Of a stretch of 64,000 nt of DNA, positions 1-8,887 are shown in pieces. This DNA is from Candidatus Nitrosopumilus sp. (GTDB taxonomy: Archaea > Thermoproteota > Nitrososphaeria > Nitrososphaerales > Nitrosopumilaceae), in contig JACERO010000079.1 in NCBI GenBank assembly GCA_013911135.1, forward strand, positions 1 to 64,000. Direction: 5' to 3'. A program made the translations under genes and the position numbers. Within the stretch, counting starts at the first letter, position 1. Each line of letters opens with the position of its first letter. The notes beneath the pieces are model-generated. The model did not search any database and was not told the origin of the DNA. It saw only the letters and a list, made by a program, of their open reading frames with translations.

Positions 1-603
1 CAAATTGTTATTAGTTGATAGAGAGTTTTTTACAGCTGGAATAATTTCTGTGATAAAACAAAAACACTTGAAATTTCTAATGCCTGCAAAAAAGACTCCA
101 AGAATTAAAGATGCCATTTTACAATATGTTAATGGAGATAGAAAATCAATTTCAAATTGTATGATACAATCCGCATCAGGGCATGTCGAGTCATTTACTC
201 TAGTCATTTTACCAAACAAGAATGCAAGAAAAAAATCAAATCTTACAGACCAGTACATTACATTTGCAACAAATATTTCACCAAAAGAAATATCACACAA
301 CATACAATCCATTCCAACTGATTACAAGCAACGGTGGGGAATAGAGACAGGTTATGCCTGCATAGGAAGATTCAGACCAAAAACTATAGTTCAAACCAAT
401 CCATAAGGTTGCTATACTTTTACTATTCATTAATTTTGTACAATGCATGGATTATTACAAATTTGATAATATCTGAAGAATCGGATATACAAAATTACAA
501 ACCAATCATATCAATTGAAACTCTCAAATATTTCTTTGTGAAAATGATTGTGTATTATTTTAGAAATAACAAAAATAATTATTTCCTAGAATGTGTAATT
601 TGA
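1..603 (+). pseudogene. IS4-type DDE transposase remnant, frameshifted, 5' end outside window
   Basis: Remnant of a cut-and-paste DDE transposase. The first reading frame (from base 5 to 406) carries LLVDREFF, which fits the second catalytic Asp region, and YKQRWGIE, which fits the Y-x2-R-x3-E signature of IS4-type enzymes with the catalytic Glu. The expected continuation, containing SIRLLYFYYSLILYNAW, lies in the next frame (334-603), so there is a frameshift at roughly 360-395. The N-terminal part, with the first Asp, is outside the window. No terminal inverted repeat or target duplication was recognised downstream of 603. It is most likely inactive. The family assignment is from motifs only. 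Confidence 0.75.
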
Positions 604-688
604 TGTACTTTCCCATCTACTGGTGGGTGCTGGTAAAAATTCAGATTAGATAAATGAAAAATATGAAAAAAAGGATTTTTTCCTTTGT

Positions 689-799
689 TTAGTCTAGTGG
701 TTCTGGATGTCCTTTACCACGAAGAGCGAAACACACTACTGCTAGTGCAATTGCGACTCCTGCTGCTGCGCCAAATGCGGCTATACCTGCTTCTGCCAT
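689..799 (-). CDS. 36-aa single-span membrane microprotein
   Basis: Small ORF of 36 codons beginning MAEAGIAAFGAAAG and ending GKGHPEPLD. Residues 4-26 form one Ala/Gly/Val-rich hydrophobic helix, followed by a short basic then acidic tail (LRGKGHPEPLD), so a single-pass membrane peptide is likely. Its codons are clearly richer in G and C than the flanking AT-rich DNA, which argues for selection on the protein. An intact ATG start and stop and its isolation between a transposase remnant and an LEA-like gene suggest its own transcript. I do not recognise a family. A small accessory subunit of a membrane complex is a guess. Confidence 0.6.
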   Translation of the reverse strand: MAEAGIAAFGAAAGVAIALAVVCFALRGKGHPEPLD

Positions 800-897
800 T
801 TGATAAAATCTGACTTAACGGGCTTTTATAACTTTGCCAATATTTTTTTGCTAAAAACAAACTATCATAATTTTAAAATTTTATGATACTATTAGGT

Positions 898-1452
898 CTA
901 TTTTGTAAAATCAAAGTGAAGTTCATTTTCTTGGCCACTTGTCATAGAACTTAGATTGTAAAAGACATCACCAGTAACATGCCAACTTGCTGTATTATCT
1001 TTAAGACTAGTCCACAGCTCAGGAGTATTTCCAGAATTTCTCAAATTGATAGTGTCTTTTAGTATGATAGAGTTATCACCAAGAAGAACATAATAGTTTG
1101 AACCAAATTCAACCATTCCTGTAGGTCTACTTCCTATTTCACCACCTGAGATTTGCTCAGATTCAGAATAACCTGTTTCAAATAATTGATAATCCATAGT
1201 TTGAACAATCACAGCACCAGGATTAGGATTAATTATTTTGAATGCAATCTTAATTGTAGCTGTTCGTTCTGAAATTTGGGTAACAGAAATATCATCTAGC
1301 TCAATTTCAAGAGGATTAACCAGTATAACATTTTCAGATTCTGTAGTTTCACCTTGAGGTGCTATAACCATTGTAGGTCCAACCCAAAGAATTCCTCCCA
1401 ATATGGTAATAAGTACTGCAACTGCAACGCCAAGAAAGATTTTACGATTCAT
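898..1452 (-). CDS. Membrane-anchored LEA14-like (WHy-type) protein
   Basis: Protein of 184 residues with an N-terminal membrane anchor or signal (about residues 5-25) and an extracytoplasmic beta-sandwich. The segment IKIAFKIINPNPGAVIVQTMDYQLFETG has the 'N-P-N-P ... Y-x-L' pattern of LEA14/WHy domains, which are immunoglobulin-like folds known from desiccation proteins and archaeal surface proteins. Function is unknown; a structural or stress role at the cell surface is inference. It is divergent from the gene at 1522 and related in design to the genes at 29006 and 34945. Confidence 0.7.
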   Translation of the reverse strand: MNRKIFLGVAVAVLITILGGILWVGPTMVIAPQGETTESENVILVNPLEIELDDISVTQISERTATIKIAFKIINPNPGAVIVQTMDYQLFETGYSESEQISGGEIGSRPTGMVEFGSNYYVLLGDNSIILKDTINLRNSGNTPELWTSLKDNTASWHVTGDVFYNLSSMTSGQENELHFDFTK

Positions 1453-1521
1453 AATTTTTGCTTTTCTCTAGATATCTTAAATGTTAAGACAGTTATTATA
1501 CCATTGGAGGCGGAAAAAAAT

Positions 1522-1878
1522 ATGCAATATTTTCAAGCAGTACAACAAGGAAAACAAAGAGCAAGTAAATCACAAATGAAGATGTTTGATGCAGCTGGAT
1601 TTGGGATGTTAACTTTGACAACCAAAAAAATTGATGGTGATTTTCAACCAGTTGGAGAGGAGGAATTTACTGCTATAATTAATTCCCCAGATGGAGATAT
1701 AGTAATTATTGTAGATAAAGATGGTTTTACAAAGGCTCAATCAAAGGCAGTAGAAAAAGAAAAAGCTATATCAATTTTTAAAAAACTTCGAGAATCAGGA
1801 ATTCTTGAATATCCAAAAAAGGATATTCAGATCTGGTCTGAAACAAGACCAACAATTCAAAACGAGATTTCTGACTAA
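1522..1878 (+). CDS. Conserved-looking hypothetical protein, 118 aa
   Basis: The reading frame is open further upstream, but the start chosen is ATG 1522, because GGAGGCGG (1506-1513) forms a strong Shine-Dalgarno element just before it and the upstream extension overlaps the divergent gene. The protein (MQYFQAVQQGKQRASKSQMK...) is soluble, with an N-terminal basic region and mixed alpha/beta content. It has no signal peptide or membrane segment and no motif I recognise. Its stop abuts, tail to tail, the stop of the UMP kinase gene with no spacer. Function unknown. Confidence 0.65.
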   Translation: MQYFQAVQQGKQRASKSQMKMFDAAGFGMLTLTTKKIDGDFQPVGEEEFTAIINSPDGDIVIIVDKDGFTKAQSKAVEKEKAISIFKKLRESGILEYPKKDIQIWSETRPTIQNEISD

Positions 1879-2562
1879 TTATTTTGAAGAAAGAATAATT
1901 TCGGTGCCTACATTGCCACCCTTTATGGCCTTTTCAATAATTTTTGGATCAGCCTTTATGATTCTTGTTTTGATTTTGGAACGCTCAATGATTTTTAGAG
2001 CAACAATATCCATCAAGTCATAGCCTCCTGCAATAGAATCTTCATGAACTAACATATTTTTCAAATTTTTTATTTCAATTCGTTTGAATTTTTTTGCTTT
2101 TTTGAATTTGTTTGGATCTCTGTCATAAACTCCATCAACATCAGTAGCGTTAAGGAATTGTTCAGCATGTATTTTTTCAGCAATCAATGCAGCAGTTCCA
2201 TTAGTACTCTGACCAGGATGTAAACCACCTGTGACAACTATTAATCCATCATCTACTGCATGCCTTACTTCCTGTAAAGTAGTTGGAGAATGTGAATAGG
2301 CCTTGTTCTTTAGAGCATAAATCAATAGTTTTGCATTGAGTTTTGAGATTTCAATTCCAAGTTCGTCAAGAGTAGATTCATCTGCACCAGAAGATCTTGC
2401 ATGAGAAATATAATGTCGTGCAATGCTTCCACCACCAGCAACAACAACTGGTTGACAAATTTTACTAATTTTTACTAGAAATTGAGCATAGTCTTTTAGC
2501 GCTTTGACATTATCTGTACCGAAAACTTTTCCGGATAATTTGATAACAATTCTTTTTTTCAC
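1879..2562 (-). CDS. pyrH: UMP kinase, archaeal type
   Basis: Phosphorylates UMP to UDP in pyrimidine nucleotide synthesis in the cytoplasm. The 227-residue protein is an amino-acid-kinase fold of the usual archaeal length. Visible motifs are the N-terminal IKLSGKVFG (residues 7-15), the glycine loop VAGGGSIAR (41-49), [12 protein letters not shown] (111-122) and [13 protein letters not shown] (138-150) for nucleotide and Mg binding. It starts with GTG and overlaps the stop of the HD hydrolase gene by 4 nt (GTGA), so it is translationally coupled as the last gene of the thymidylate kinase-HD-pyrH operon. Confidence 0.93.
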   Translation of the reverse strand: MKKRIVIKLSGKVFGTDNVKALKDYAQFLVKISKICQPVVVAGGGSIARHYISHARSSGADESTLDELGIEISKLNAKLLIYALKNKAYSHSPTTLQEVRHAVDDGLIVVTGGLHPGQSTNGTAALIAEKIHAEQFLNATDVDGVYDRDPNKFKKAKKFKRIEIKNLKNMLVHEDSIAGGYDLMDIVALKIIERSKIKTRIIKADPKIIEKAIKGGNVGTEIILSSK

Positions 2563-3794
2563 TTTAGATCACCAAGGATTGATTTTGCAGCAATTTCAAC
2601 TTTTTTTCTATTCTTTTGATGGGTATAAATTCTAAGAATATTCATGAATCCAGAAATTGCTGAAACCACAGGAATATCTGAAATTGGCATCTCCTTTGCA
2701 GAGGATTTTCCATTCTCATTTGTTATCAAAATTATAGATTTTGATTCGTTTTTTGAGGGTGCAAGAGGAATTGATGGAGTAGCAGAACTATCTACAAAAA
2801 TTTTATTCTCATCAACTTTGGATTTTTTAGAAATAGCAGTTCTCAATTCATCAGTTCGTGTTTTTTTCAAGTTAGTTTTACTAGTTAGAATTCTCTCAAA
2901 TACACATTTTAGTAATTTTCTGTTTTGATAATCTTGTGCAAATTGCCGTGCGCGTTTTAATTTTGAAGATTTTGATGACATTAGAGTTGATAAAACGTAT
3001 TCATCTGTGAGTTTAACATATTCATTTAGATTAAAACTGGAAAAACCAAATTCGTCATCAGACAATCTTAACGCTTCAACCAGCATAACTTCTGCTGCTC
3101 TCACTGTTTTATGGAAATAGACTGCCTTGAACATTTGATATCTAGAATGCATCATTGATTCAAAGGAATATAATGCTGAACGTTCCAAAGCTAGTTTTTT
3201 CTGATGTACGTCAAGTGATTGAGTGATTCTTTTATGATCAATTTTTGCATGTTCGGCTCCTGTGAAATAACCATCTCTAAGTAAATAGTCCATCATATCT
3301 GCACTAAGTGTACCTGAAACTATTTCATTCATGTATTGAAATTTGGAATCCCCAAAGGCAATTTTTGTAATTAGCTTTTTGTCAAAACCATTTTTTGATA
3401 AATTATCACCAATCTCAGATTTTAAAATAATTTCTTTACCAAAGTTTTCATGTGAAATTTTTTTTTCCTGAATTATTTCCTCAAAAAGATGAGAAAAGGG
3501 TCCATGTCCTATATCATGTAAGAGACCAGCTAATCTAAGAATTTCAATATCATCTGATTTGAGAATTCCTTTTTCATTTAATGCATAGCCTGCTTGACTA
3601 GTAATGTACATGACTCCCAATGAATGCTCAAATCTTGTATGTTGAGCTGCAGGATATGTCAAATGAGCACCAGAAAGCTGTCTAATTCGTCTTAATCTCT
3701 GAAAAAGTGGATCATCAATTATGGATAACTCATGTTCATAGACTCGAATGAAATCATGAATTGGATCAATTATGTCTAGATGACTTTTTTTCAT
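2559..3794 (-). CDS. HD-superfamily phosphohydrolase (COG1078, dNTPase-like)
   Basis: Metal-dependent HD hydrolase related to dGTP triphosphohydrolases. The metal-binding signature is visible as HTRFEHSLG (His52 and His56) and [12 protein letters not shown] (His93-Asp94, then His97 and His102), and the N-terminus DPIHDFIRV is typical of COG1078. The C-terminal third (about 290-411) is a lysine-rich variable region. It sits between thymidylate kinase and UMP kinase with 4-nt overlaps on both sides, which supports a role in nucleotide pool control. The exact substrate cannot be read from sequence. Confidence 0.88.
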   Translation of the reverse strand: MKKSHLDIIDPIHDFIRVYEHELSIIDDPLFQRLRRIRQLSGAHLTYPAAQHTRFEHSLGVMYITSQAGYALNEKGILKSDDIEILRLAGLLHDIGHGPFSHLFEEIIQEKKISHENFGKEIILKSEIGDNLSKNGFDKKLITKIAFGDSKFQYMNEIVSGTLSADMMDYLLRDGYFTGAEHAKIDHKRITQSLDVHQKKLALERSALYSFESMMHSRYQMFKAVYFHKTVRAAEVMLVEALRLSDDEFGFSSFNLNEYVKLTDEYVLSTLMSSKSSKLKRARQFAQDYQNRKLLKCVFERILTSKTNLKKTRTDELRTAISKKSKVDENKIFVDSSATPSIPLAPSKNESKSIILITNENGKSSAKEMPISDIPVVSAISGFMNILRIYTHQKNRKKVEIAAKSILGDLK

Positions 3795-4372
3795 AATCTT
3801 ATTTTCTTTGAGAATGTTTTCAAAATTTCTTCATGTATTTCTTGTTTAGATTTTGATGCATCAATTATCTTCCAATGTTTTTTCTTGGCAGTTGTCCTAT
3901 AGATTTTAGATATTTTTTGTAAAAATTCTTCATTTTTTTCGAATTTGTCTCTATGGGTTTTCTGTCTATAGAATGATTCTTTTTGTGTAACATCAAGTAA
4001 AATTATAAGATCAGCTTTTGGAAGGCCAGCATCAAGATTCTCAAGCCAGTTTTGCTTCATGCCATTTGCTAGGCCATAGATCAAATTAGAATGATAATAA
4101 CGATTCATAATTAGAACCGAATTTTTTTCTTGAGCTGTTAAAATTTCATTTAGTTTTTCCCATCTATTTGCAGCTAAAAGACAATGAATTACTTGAGGAG
4201 GGAATTTTCTTTTTCCATCCAAATATTTTCTGATTTCTTTTCCTATTGGGGTTTTGTAGTCAGGGAAATGAAATACTTTTGTTTTGATCTTTCTTTTTTT
4301 GAGCGCTTTTTCTAATAGAGTTGATTGTGTTAACTTGCCTGCTTGATCTCCGCCTTCAATTACAATTATCAT
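3791..4372 (-). CDS. tmk: Thymidylate kinase (dTMP kinase)
   Basis: Makes dTDP from dTMP for DNA synthesis. The P-loop EGGDQAGKLTQ is at residues 6-16. The segment IMNRYYHSNLIYG (88-100) lies where the family has its DRY/DRx motif, with Asn replacing the usual Asp, and RQKTHRDKF marks the lid. The length of 193 aa is normal. It is the first gene of a three-gene operon, with its TGA overlapping the ATG of the HD hydrolase (ATGA). The N-for-D change may be a lineage feature; the assignment is otherwise secure. Confidence 0.88.
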   Translation of the reverse strand: MIIVIEGGDQAGKLTQSTLLEKALKKRKIKTKVFHFPDYKTPIGKEIRKYLDGKRKFPPQVIHCLLAANRWEKLNEILTAQEKNSVLIMNRYYHSNLIYGLANGMKQNWLENLDAGLPKADLIILLDVTQKESFYRQKTHRDKFEKNEEFLQKISKIYRTTAKKKHWKIIDASKSKQEIHEEILKTFSKKIRL

Positions 4373-4465
4373 AAGTTACCAAAACAGAGAAATTAATTGA
4401 TTAAAAAATCTATCATGTTTAATTATTGGCAAATTATTTAATACCAACTCTACCAGTTTAATATT

Positions 4466-4591
4466 ATGGCTGATGAAATTTCATGTCCTTACTGTGAATC
4501 AGTTTTTGAGAATAAAGAGGATCTTTCAAAACATATTGATAGAATTCATCATGGTTCAGGTCTTTTAGAGGGCGATTCACGAAAATTCTAA
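4466..4591 (+). CDS. C2H2 zinc-finger microprotein, 41 aa
   Basis: Single zinc finger protein beginning MADEISCPYC. The spacing is Cys7-x2-Cys10-x12-His23-x4-His28, a classical C2H2 finger, followed by a short acidic/basic tail. An AT-rich TATA-like stretch (about 4432-4444) lies about 25 nt before the ATG, suggesting a leaderless transcript. Such one-finger proteins are common in archaea and may bind nucleic acid or a protein partner. The partner is unknown. It stands alone between tmk (divergent) and hsp20. Confidence 0.75.
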   Translation: MADEISCPYCESVFENKEDLSKHIDRIHHGSGLLEGDSRKF

Positions 4592-4640
4592 ACTTATTTT
4601 TTATTTTACTAAAAATAGTTTCATTATAGAATTTTAGCTG

Positions 4641-4661
4641 AAATCTATAAGGTTTATAACC
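4641..4661 (+). promoter_or_regulatory. Putative TATA element of hsp20
   Basis: The stretch reading ctataaggtttataac lies with its second TATA core about 27 nt before the ATG at 4685, the spacing expected for a leaderless archaeal promoter. Seen by eye only. Confidence 0.5.
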
Positions 4662-4684
4662 AAAAATTGAGCATATAACACAAA

Positions 4685-5059
4685 ATGGGACTTGTTAAAG
4701 AAGTAATCAAAGAGATTGGAAACAAATCAAGAGAATTCTATGAGTTTGTATTGCCACCAGTTGACATGTTTGAAGAAAACGATAATCTAATAATTAAAAT
4801 TGATATTCCAGGATTTGTAAAAAAAGATATCAATCTATCAATTCATGGGAATGTTCTTTCAATTAATGCAAAAAAAGATGAAAAGATTACGGGTACTGTA
4901 ATCTGGAAGCAGCGACCAGACATTATTGATAAAAAAATTAAACTTCCAATGAGAATCCAAGAAGGTGAAGAACAAGTTGATTCTGCCAAATATGCAGAAG
5001 GTGTTCTAACAATTACTATTCCAATTGAGAATACTGAAAAAAATATTCCAATCCAATAA
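4685..5059 (+). CDS. hsp20: Small heat shock protein, Hsp20/alpha-crystallin family
   Basis: ATP-independent holdase chaperone in the cytoplasm. The 124-residue protein has a short N-terminal arm (1-22), then the alpha-crystallin domain beginning PPVDMFEENDNLIIKIDIPG and containing the family turn AEGVLTITIP near residues 105-114. The C-terminal tail ends in NIPIQ, an I-x-I-like oligomerisation motif. It appears monocistronic, with a strong TATA-like element and almost no leader, consistent with independent stress induction. It converges with the ABC1 kinase gene. Confidence 0.92.
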   Translation: MGLVKEVIKEIGNKSREFYEFVLPPVDMFEENDNLIIKIDIPGFVKKDINLSIHGNVLSINAKKDEKITGTVIWKQRPDIIDKKIKLPMRIQEGEEQVDSAKYAEGVLTITIPIENTEKNIPIQ

Positions 5060-5061
5060 TT

Positions 5062-6561
5062 CTATTTTCTAAATTTTGCAAATATTGTCATAACAGCTAG
5101 AGCACCAATCATTCCAGCTATACCAGCGGTTTCGTTTGTTGGATAAACTAGTGCACTTCCAATAAAGATTGCAGAAGACAAAATACTACCAGATAAGAGA
5201 ACAGTAGACTTTGGTCTTTGCATTTGCATATACACTCGATTCTCATCCATGAATCGTTTTATCTCAGGAGCTATTGTGATGGTATCTTCAATTGATTTTG
5301 CAAACTTTGTAAAAGAATGTTTTATTTCTTCGATGTATGCATCTTTGATTAAGTGTTCTTCTTCTAGAATCTGTTTTAGAACCTTAACAAACTTGAAGTT
5401 GACTTTGTGTGTGTGATAGATTCCCTCTATAATTGAAGACATCCTCATATATAGTGCCAAATTTTTGGGCAACATAAATGGAAATTTGCTCATTGTTTTA
5501 TTTGCAAGCTCCATTAACGCTTTGACTTCCATCTCTTCTGGTTTTCTTCCATGCATTGCTTGCACTGTCATCTGTACTGCTTTCTCAATTACTGTTTTGT
5601 TATAATCTGGCATTAGCATTCCAAGATCACTCATTGCTTGCACTGTTCTAGATGGATCCTTTTTAACTAGTGCCAAGTATAATCTAATTAATCGCAATCT
5701 TGTTTCATTGTCTATTCTACCAACCATTCCATAGTCATACAAGATTATCTGACCCTCTTTGCCAACTGATATGTTACCTGGGTGTGGGTCGGCATGAAAT
5801 ATTGCGTGCCTGAGTAGCATTGTGAAAAAGACTTTGTGTACATCGATGACTAGTTTTTGCCTATCTAGCCCTAGTTCATCAAGTGCTTCAATATCTGTAA
5901 TTTTGATACCTGGAATATACTCCATTGTGATTACATTTTTTGAGGTATAATCATCATACACTTTGGGTACAATGACGTTTTTGTATTCTTTGACGTTTCT
6001 TGAAATTGTTTTTAGATTTTGGGATTCTTTTGTATAATCCATCTCTTCGTGAATTGTTTCAATAAATTGCGCAAGCATTGCATCAACTGAAAATCGTAAA
6101 TTGGGATCAACAAAGCGCATTCCAATCGGCAAAATCTTTTTTAGAACTTGTATTTCATCATTGACCATCTTTTCAATTCCTGGACGCTTTACTTTGACTA
6201 CTACTTGCTGTCCATTTATTTTACCTCGATATACTATACCTAATGAAGCTCCAGATAGCTCTTTTGTTTCAAGCTCATCAAATTTTTCATTGATATCTCC
6301 AATGTCTTTTTCTATAGTTGGTTTGATTTTATCAAATGGTACTGCTGGAACATCATCCTGTAGCTTTGCAAGCTCTTCCATGTATGGTTGCGGTAAAATA
6401 TCTGCACGAGATGAAAGCCATTGTCCTAGCTTGATGTAAACTGGTCCTAGATCTATACAGGTTTTTAGAACACGTCTAGCATTTTTGCGGAATTTTTCTT
6501 GGTCAATATTTTTTCCTTCTTTTTGTACCCATTCTCTTCGGTGTTTTCTCAGAGCTATCAA
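5062..6561 (-). CDS. ABC1/UbiB-family atypical kinase, membrane-anchored
   Basis: Atypical protein-kinase-like ATPase of the ABC1/ADCK/UbiB family, usually linked to isoprenoid quinone or lipid metabolism. Visible are the family KxGQ motif in VYIKLGQWLS (residues 42-50), the nucleotide loop GASLGIVYRG, the VVVKVKRPGI lysine strand, the catalytic HADPHPGNI and the metal-binding LYDYGMVG. Residues about 455-495 form two hydrophobic helices. The start is TTG. The frame stays open upstream and still reads like family sequence (IIKLLPSLIALRKHRREW), but holds no ATG, GTG or TTG, so the true N-terminus is uncertain. Confidence 0.88.
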   Translation of the reverse strand: MIALRKHRREWVQKEGKNIDQEKFRKNARRVLKTCIDLGPVYIKLGQWLSSRADILPQPYMEELAKLQDDVPAVPFDKIKPTIEKDIGDINEKFDELETKELSGASLGIVYRGKINGQQVVVKVKRPGIEKMVNDEIQVLKKILPIGMRFVDPNLRFSVDAMLAQFIETIHEEMDYTKESQNLKTISRNVKEYKNVIVPKVYDDYTSKNVITMEYIPGIKITDIEALDELGLDRQKLVIDVHKVFFTMLLRHAIFHADPHPGNISVGKEGQIILYDYGMVGRIDNETRLRLIRLYLALVKKDPSRTVQAMSDLGMLMPDYNKTVIEKAVQMTVQAMHGRKPEEMEVKALMELANKTMSKFPFMLPKNLALYMRMSSIIEGIYHTHKVNFKFVKVLKQILEEEHLIKDAYIEEIKHSFTKFAKSIEDTITIAPEIKRFMDENRVYMQMQRPKSTVLLSGSILSSAIFIGSALVYPTNETAGIAGMIGALAVMTIFAKFRK

Positions 6562-6610
6562 TGATGGTAAAAGCTTGATGATAACATGTATTGTGTGAAT
6601 AGTTAAGATA

Positions 6611-6985
6611 TTACTTCACCTTTGAGGCTTTGAGCTTTTTTGTAATTAGATATCCTGCATAACCTAAAACTAAAGAACCTATAATTTCTGCAATGGGAGA
6701 TTTTTTTTGCTTCACAGCTGAGATTACCTTTGAGCCACCTAGTGCAGCACATGCAAAACCAATTAGAACTTCAGGTGCATCATGAATTAGATGTCTAAGT
6801 GGGTTTTCTCTAGGATCAACTTTGTCTGTATGAACTAGAAATTTATCATCATATTCTCTAATGTGTAAATTACCATAACGATATTGTTTGTTTGCACCAT
6901 TTTTTTGTCCAAGGAGAGTTTCTTCTGCGTTCTCTAACATGAATTCTCGCAATTCTTTTGGGACTTCAATCTCATTTTCTGACAT
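6611..6985 (-). CDS. Hypothetical protein with C-terminal membrane hairpin, 124 aa
   Basis: Soluble N-terminal part (residues 1-75; acidic start, then RYGNLHIREYDDKFLVHTDKV) and two C-terminal hydrophobic stretches (about 76-92 and 99-115) separated by basic residues, suggesting a hairpin anchored in the membrane. I recognise no family. It lies about 50 nt upstream of the ABC1 kinase on the same strand and probably shares its transcript, which suggests but does not prove a related membrane function. Confidence 0.7.
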   Translation of the reverse strand: MSENEIEVPKELREFMLENAEETLLGQKNGANKQYRYGNLHIREYDDKFLVHTDKVDPRENPLRHLIHDAPEVLIGFACAALGGSKVISAVKQKKSPIAEIIGSLVLGYAGYLITKKLKASKVK

Positions 6986-7063
6986 GATCGCAAGATCTAG
7001 TAATTGCTTATAATCTTACGGTCTAGAAAATATAGCGTGACTAATACAAATTTAGAAAAATGT

Positions 7064-7132
7064 TCAAAGAAGGGGTGTTGTGATAAATCCTACAATACTT
7101 CCTACTAGAAAGAGAAATACGCCCTTTGCCAT
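7064..7132 (-). CDS. Possible 22-aa hydrophobic microprotein
   Basis: Very short ORF reading MAKGVFLFLVGSIVGFITTPLL, almost entirely one transmembrane helix with a positively charged start. GAGGT lies about 13 nt upstream of the ATG. The coding sense is plausible from hydrophobic periodicity and clean boundaries, but an ORF this short can arise by chance. No family recognised. Confidence 0.35.
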   Translation of the reverse strand: MAKGVFLFLVGSIVGFITTPLL

Positions 7133-7205
7133 ACCCCAACATTACCTCTTTAAGATATGATATAATTATGATGTAAATTTCCCAGAACTGGAAACTAGTA
7201 TTAGA

Positions 7206-7538
7206 TTAGGGTTTAGATTCCATTTGAGACAATTTTTCGATTACCTGTTCAAGTTCTTCTTTGTTTTCATTAACAACTCGTTTTATTACTTCGATCTCTT
7301 CATTTATTGGATCTAAATGAATGTCAGTAGAGTTTTTGATCTGTTCTTCCAGATCTTTTAAGATTTGTTGGTTGTATTGATTTATTTTTTCTAATTCATT
7401 CTTGTATTTCTCTAAATTTTCATATTGATTAGAGATTTCAGGGACCTCTACATATTCTTGATTTGTAAGAAAACCTAGAAGAATAACAATACTTCCAACA
7501 ACTAACACTGAAATTAGAACAACAATACTTAATCTCAT
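7206..7538 (-). CDS. Membrane-anchored coiled-coil protein, 110 aa
   Basis: N-terminal transmembrane helix (about residues 3-24) followed by a long acidic/basic heptad-like helix rich in Glu, Lys, Gln and Asn (about 35-108), predicted to be a coiled coil outside the membrane. No catalytic motif. It is the fourth gene downstream of an FtsX-type permease, an ABC ATPase and a secreted COG1361-like protein, all on the same strand with a gap of about 45 nt, so it may be an accessory part of that envelope unit. Function unknown. Confidence 0.65.
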   Translation of the reverse strand: MRLSIVVLISVLVVGSIVILLGFLTNQEYVEVPEISNQYENLEKYKNELEKINQYNQQILKDLEEQIKNSTDIHLDPINEEIEVIKRVVNENKEELEQVIEKLSQMESKP

Positions 7539-7582
7539 TTTGAATTAACCTTACTTTTTTGTATTAGATTTGAAATTTAATT

Positions 7583-8887
7583 CTAACTTGTCTCAATTAC
7601 TGCTTTTTTACGCCTACGCATAATGTAAATTCCTGCTCCTATGGCCAAAATAATTGGAATAATTATCATTGTTGAATCAGGGCCATCGTCATTACCGTTT
7701 GATGGTTCTTTAACAAAGATTGTTGCATCGTGAGTTAGAAAGATCTCATCTCTCACACTATCTTTGTATCTTACAGTAACGGTAATGTCATGTTCCCCAT
7801 ATCTTGTTTCACCATCAAATTCTATTGGTAAATTAAATGGTACAGGTGCATCAACTTCAATTTCATCAATAAATTGAGTATTTGATTTGATATTAGAATC
7901 TCCACGAGGATCAATAGTTACAAAACCAAATAATCCATCATCATTTCCTTCATTAATGATTTCTCCAATTACCATTTGTGTTCCAGATAATTCAATTACA
8001 TCTACATTGAAAACACGAAGATCAATCAACCCCTTAATGTAAAAATCAACAATCTTTGCAACTTCATGTTGATCACCATGTGCATTATAATATGAAATGG
8101 ATAAAGGAATTCGTAAAGTATCACCTTTAAGTCCTTCAGGAACATATATTGTTGCAGTAAGATATCTAGCAGATTTTGGATCAATATTTCCAATATCCCA
8201 GCTTGATTCTAAAATAACAACATTTTCTACATTAGTAGTTGATGATGATGTTGATGCACGTTCTGTTTGTGTGTTACTTGCAACAATATCTACACCAGAA
8301 ATTGGAGCAGTTCCATCATTTGCAATTTCAATTACTACATCATTTGATTTTAAAGATGTAAGAAATGGCTCTAGTGCTCTTACATTTATCACACTATCAC
8401 CTGTTACTTTGAAATCAAAGTCAGCAAAAGCTGTTCGAACTCCAGATTCTCTTAATCTAGAATAATCAACTTTTACAGTTCCAGGATACTGTTGAATTTG
8501 TATATTTTTATCGAGATTCACAAAAAAAGTTAGATGAAAATTTTCTCCAGCTAAAGAATTAGAATCACTGTCAGCATGAATTACTGTACCTGGACCATCA
8601 GATGCAGAGAAACTAAATGGTAATGATAATTGACCTCTAATTCCTGTGATATCTTGGGTTCCTACATTTGCAAATACAACTGTAAATGGAACATTGTTAT
8701 CCCCTCCTTCAATTTCGATTTTTTGATTTAATGTACCAAAGTATGCATCTAAAAATTTGACATCACCAAAGTCTCTCTCAAAAGGAGAATTGCCAAATCC
8801 TCCAGATGTAATTTGAGCAAATGAATTATCAAAAATAAACGGTACAAGTCCAATAACAGACAATGACAACAATAGTTTGAGATTCAT
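7583..8887 (-). CDS. Secreted CARDB/COG1361-like protein with C-terminal anchor
   Basis: Surface protein of 434 residues. It has an N-terminal signal peptide (about 1-24, ending near NSFAQ) and repeated Ig-like/CARDB-type beta domains recognisable by phrases such as VVFANVGTQDITGI and VIEIANDGTAPISGVDI. A C-terminal transmembrane helix (about 405-425) is followed by the stop-transfer RRRKK. This design matches archaeal COG1361 proteins that accompany MacB/LolCDE-like ABC systems. Its ATG overlaps the ATPase stop by one base (TAATG), indicating coupling. The role is probably extracytoplasmic partner or substrate binding; this is inferred. Confidence 0.8.
   Translation of the reverse strand: MNLKLLLSLSVIGLVPFIFDNSFAQITSGGFGNSPFERDFGDVKFLDAYFGTLNQKIEIEGGDNNVPFTVVFANVGTQDITGIRGQLSLPFSFSASDGPGTVIHADSDSNSLAGENFHLTFFVNLDKNIQIQQYPGTVKVDYSRLRESGVRTAFADFDFKVTGDSVINVRALEPFLTSLKSNDVVIEIANDGTAPISGVDIVASNTQTERASTSSSTTNVENVVILESSWDIGNIDPKSARYLTATIYVPEGLKGDTLRIPLSISYYNAHGDQHEVAKIVDFYIKGLIDLRVFNVDVIELSGTQMVIGEIINEGNDDGLFGFVTIDPRGDSNIKSNTQFIDEIEVDAPVPFNLPIEFDGETRYGEHDITVTVRYKDSVRDEIFLTHDATIFVKEPSNGNDDGPDSTMIIIPIILAIGAGIYIMRRRKKAVIETS

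Noticed and set aside
1354-1521. Upstream extension of the frame of the gene at 1522
   Set aside because: It overlaps the divergent LEA-like gene, has unnatural composition (many Asn/Cys), and a strong Shine-Dalgarno element precedes ATG 1522.
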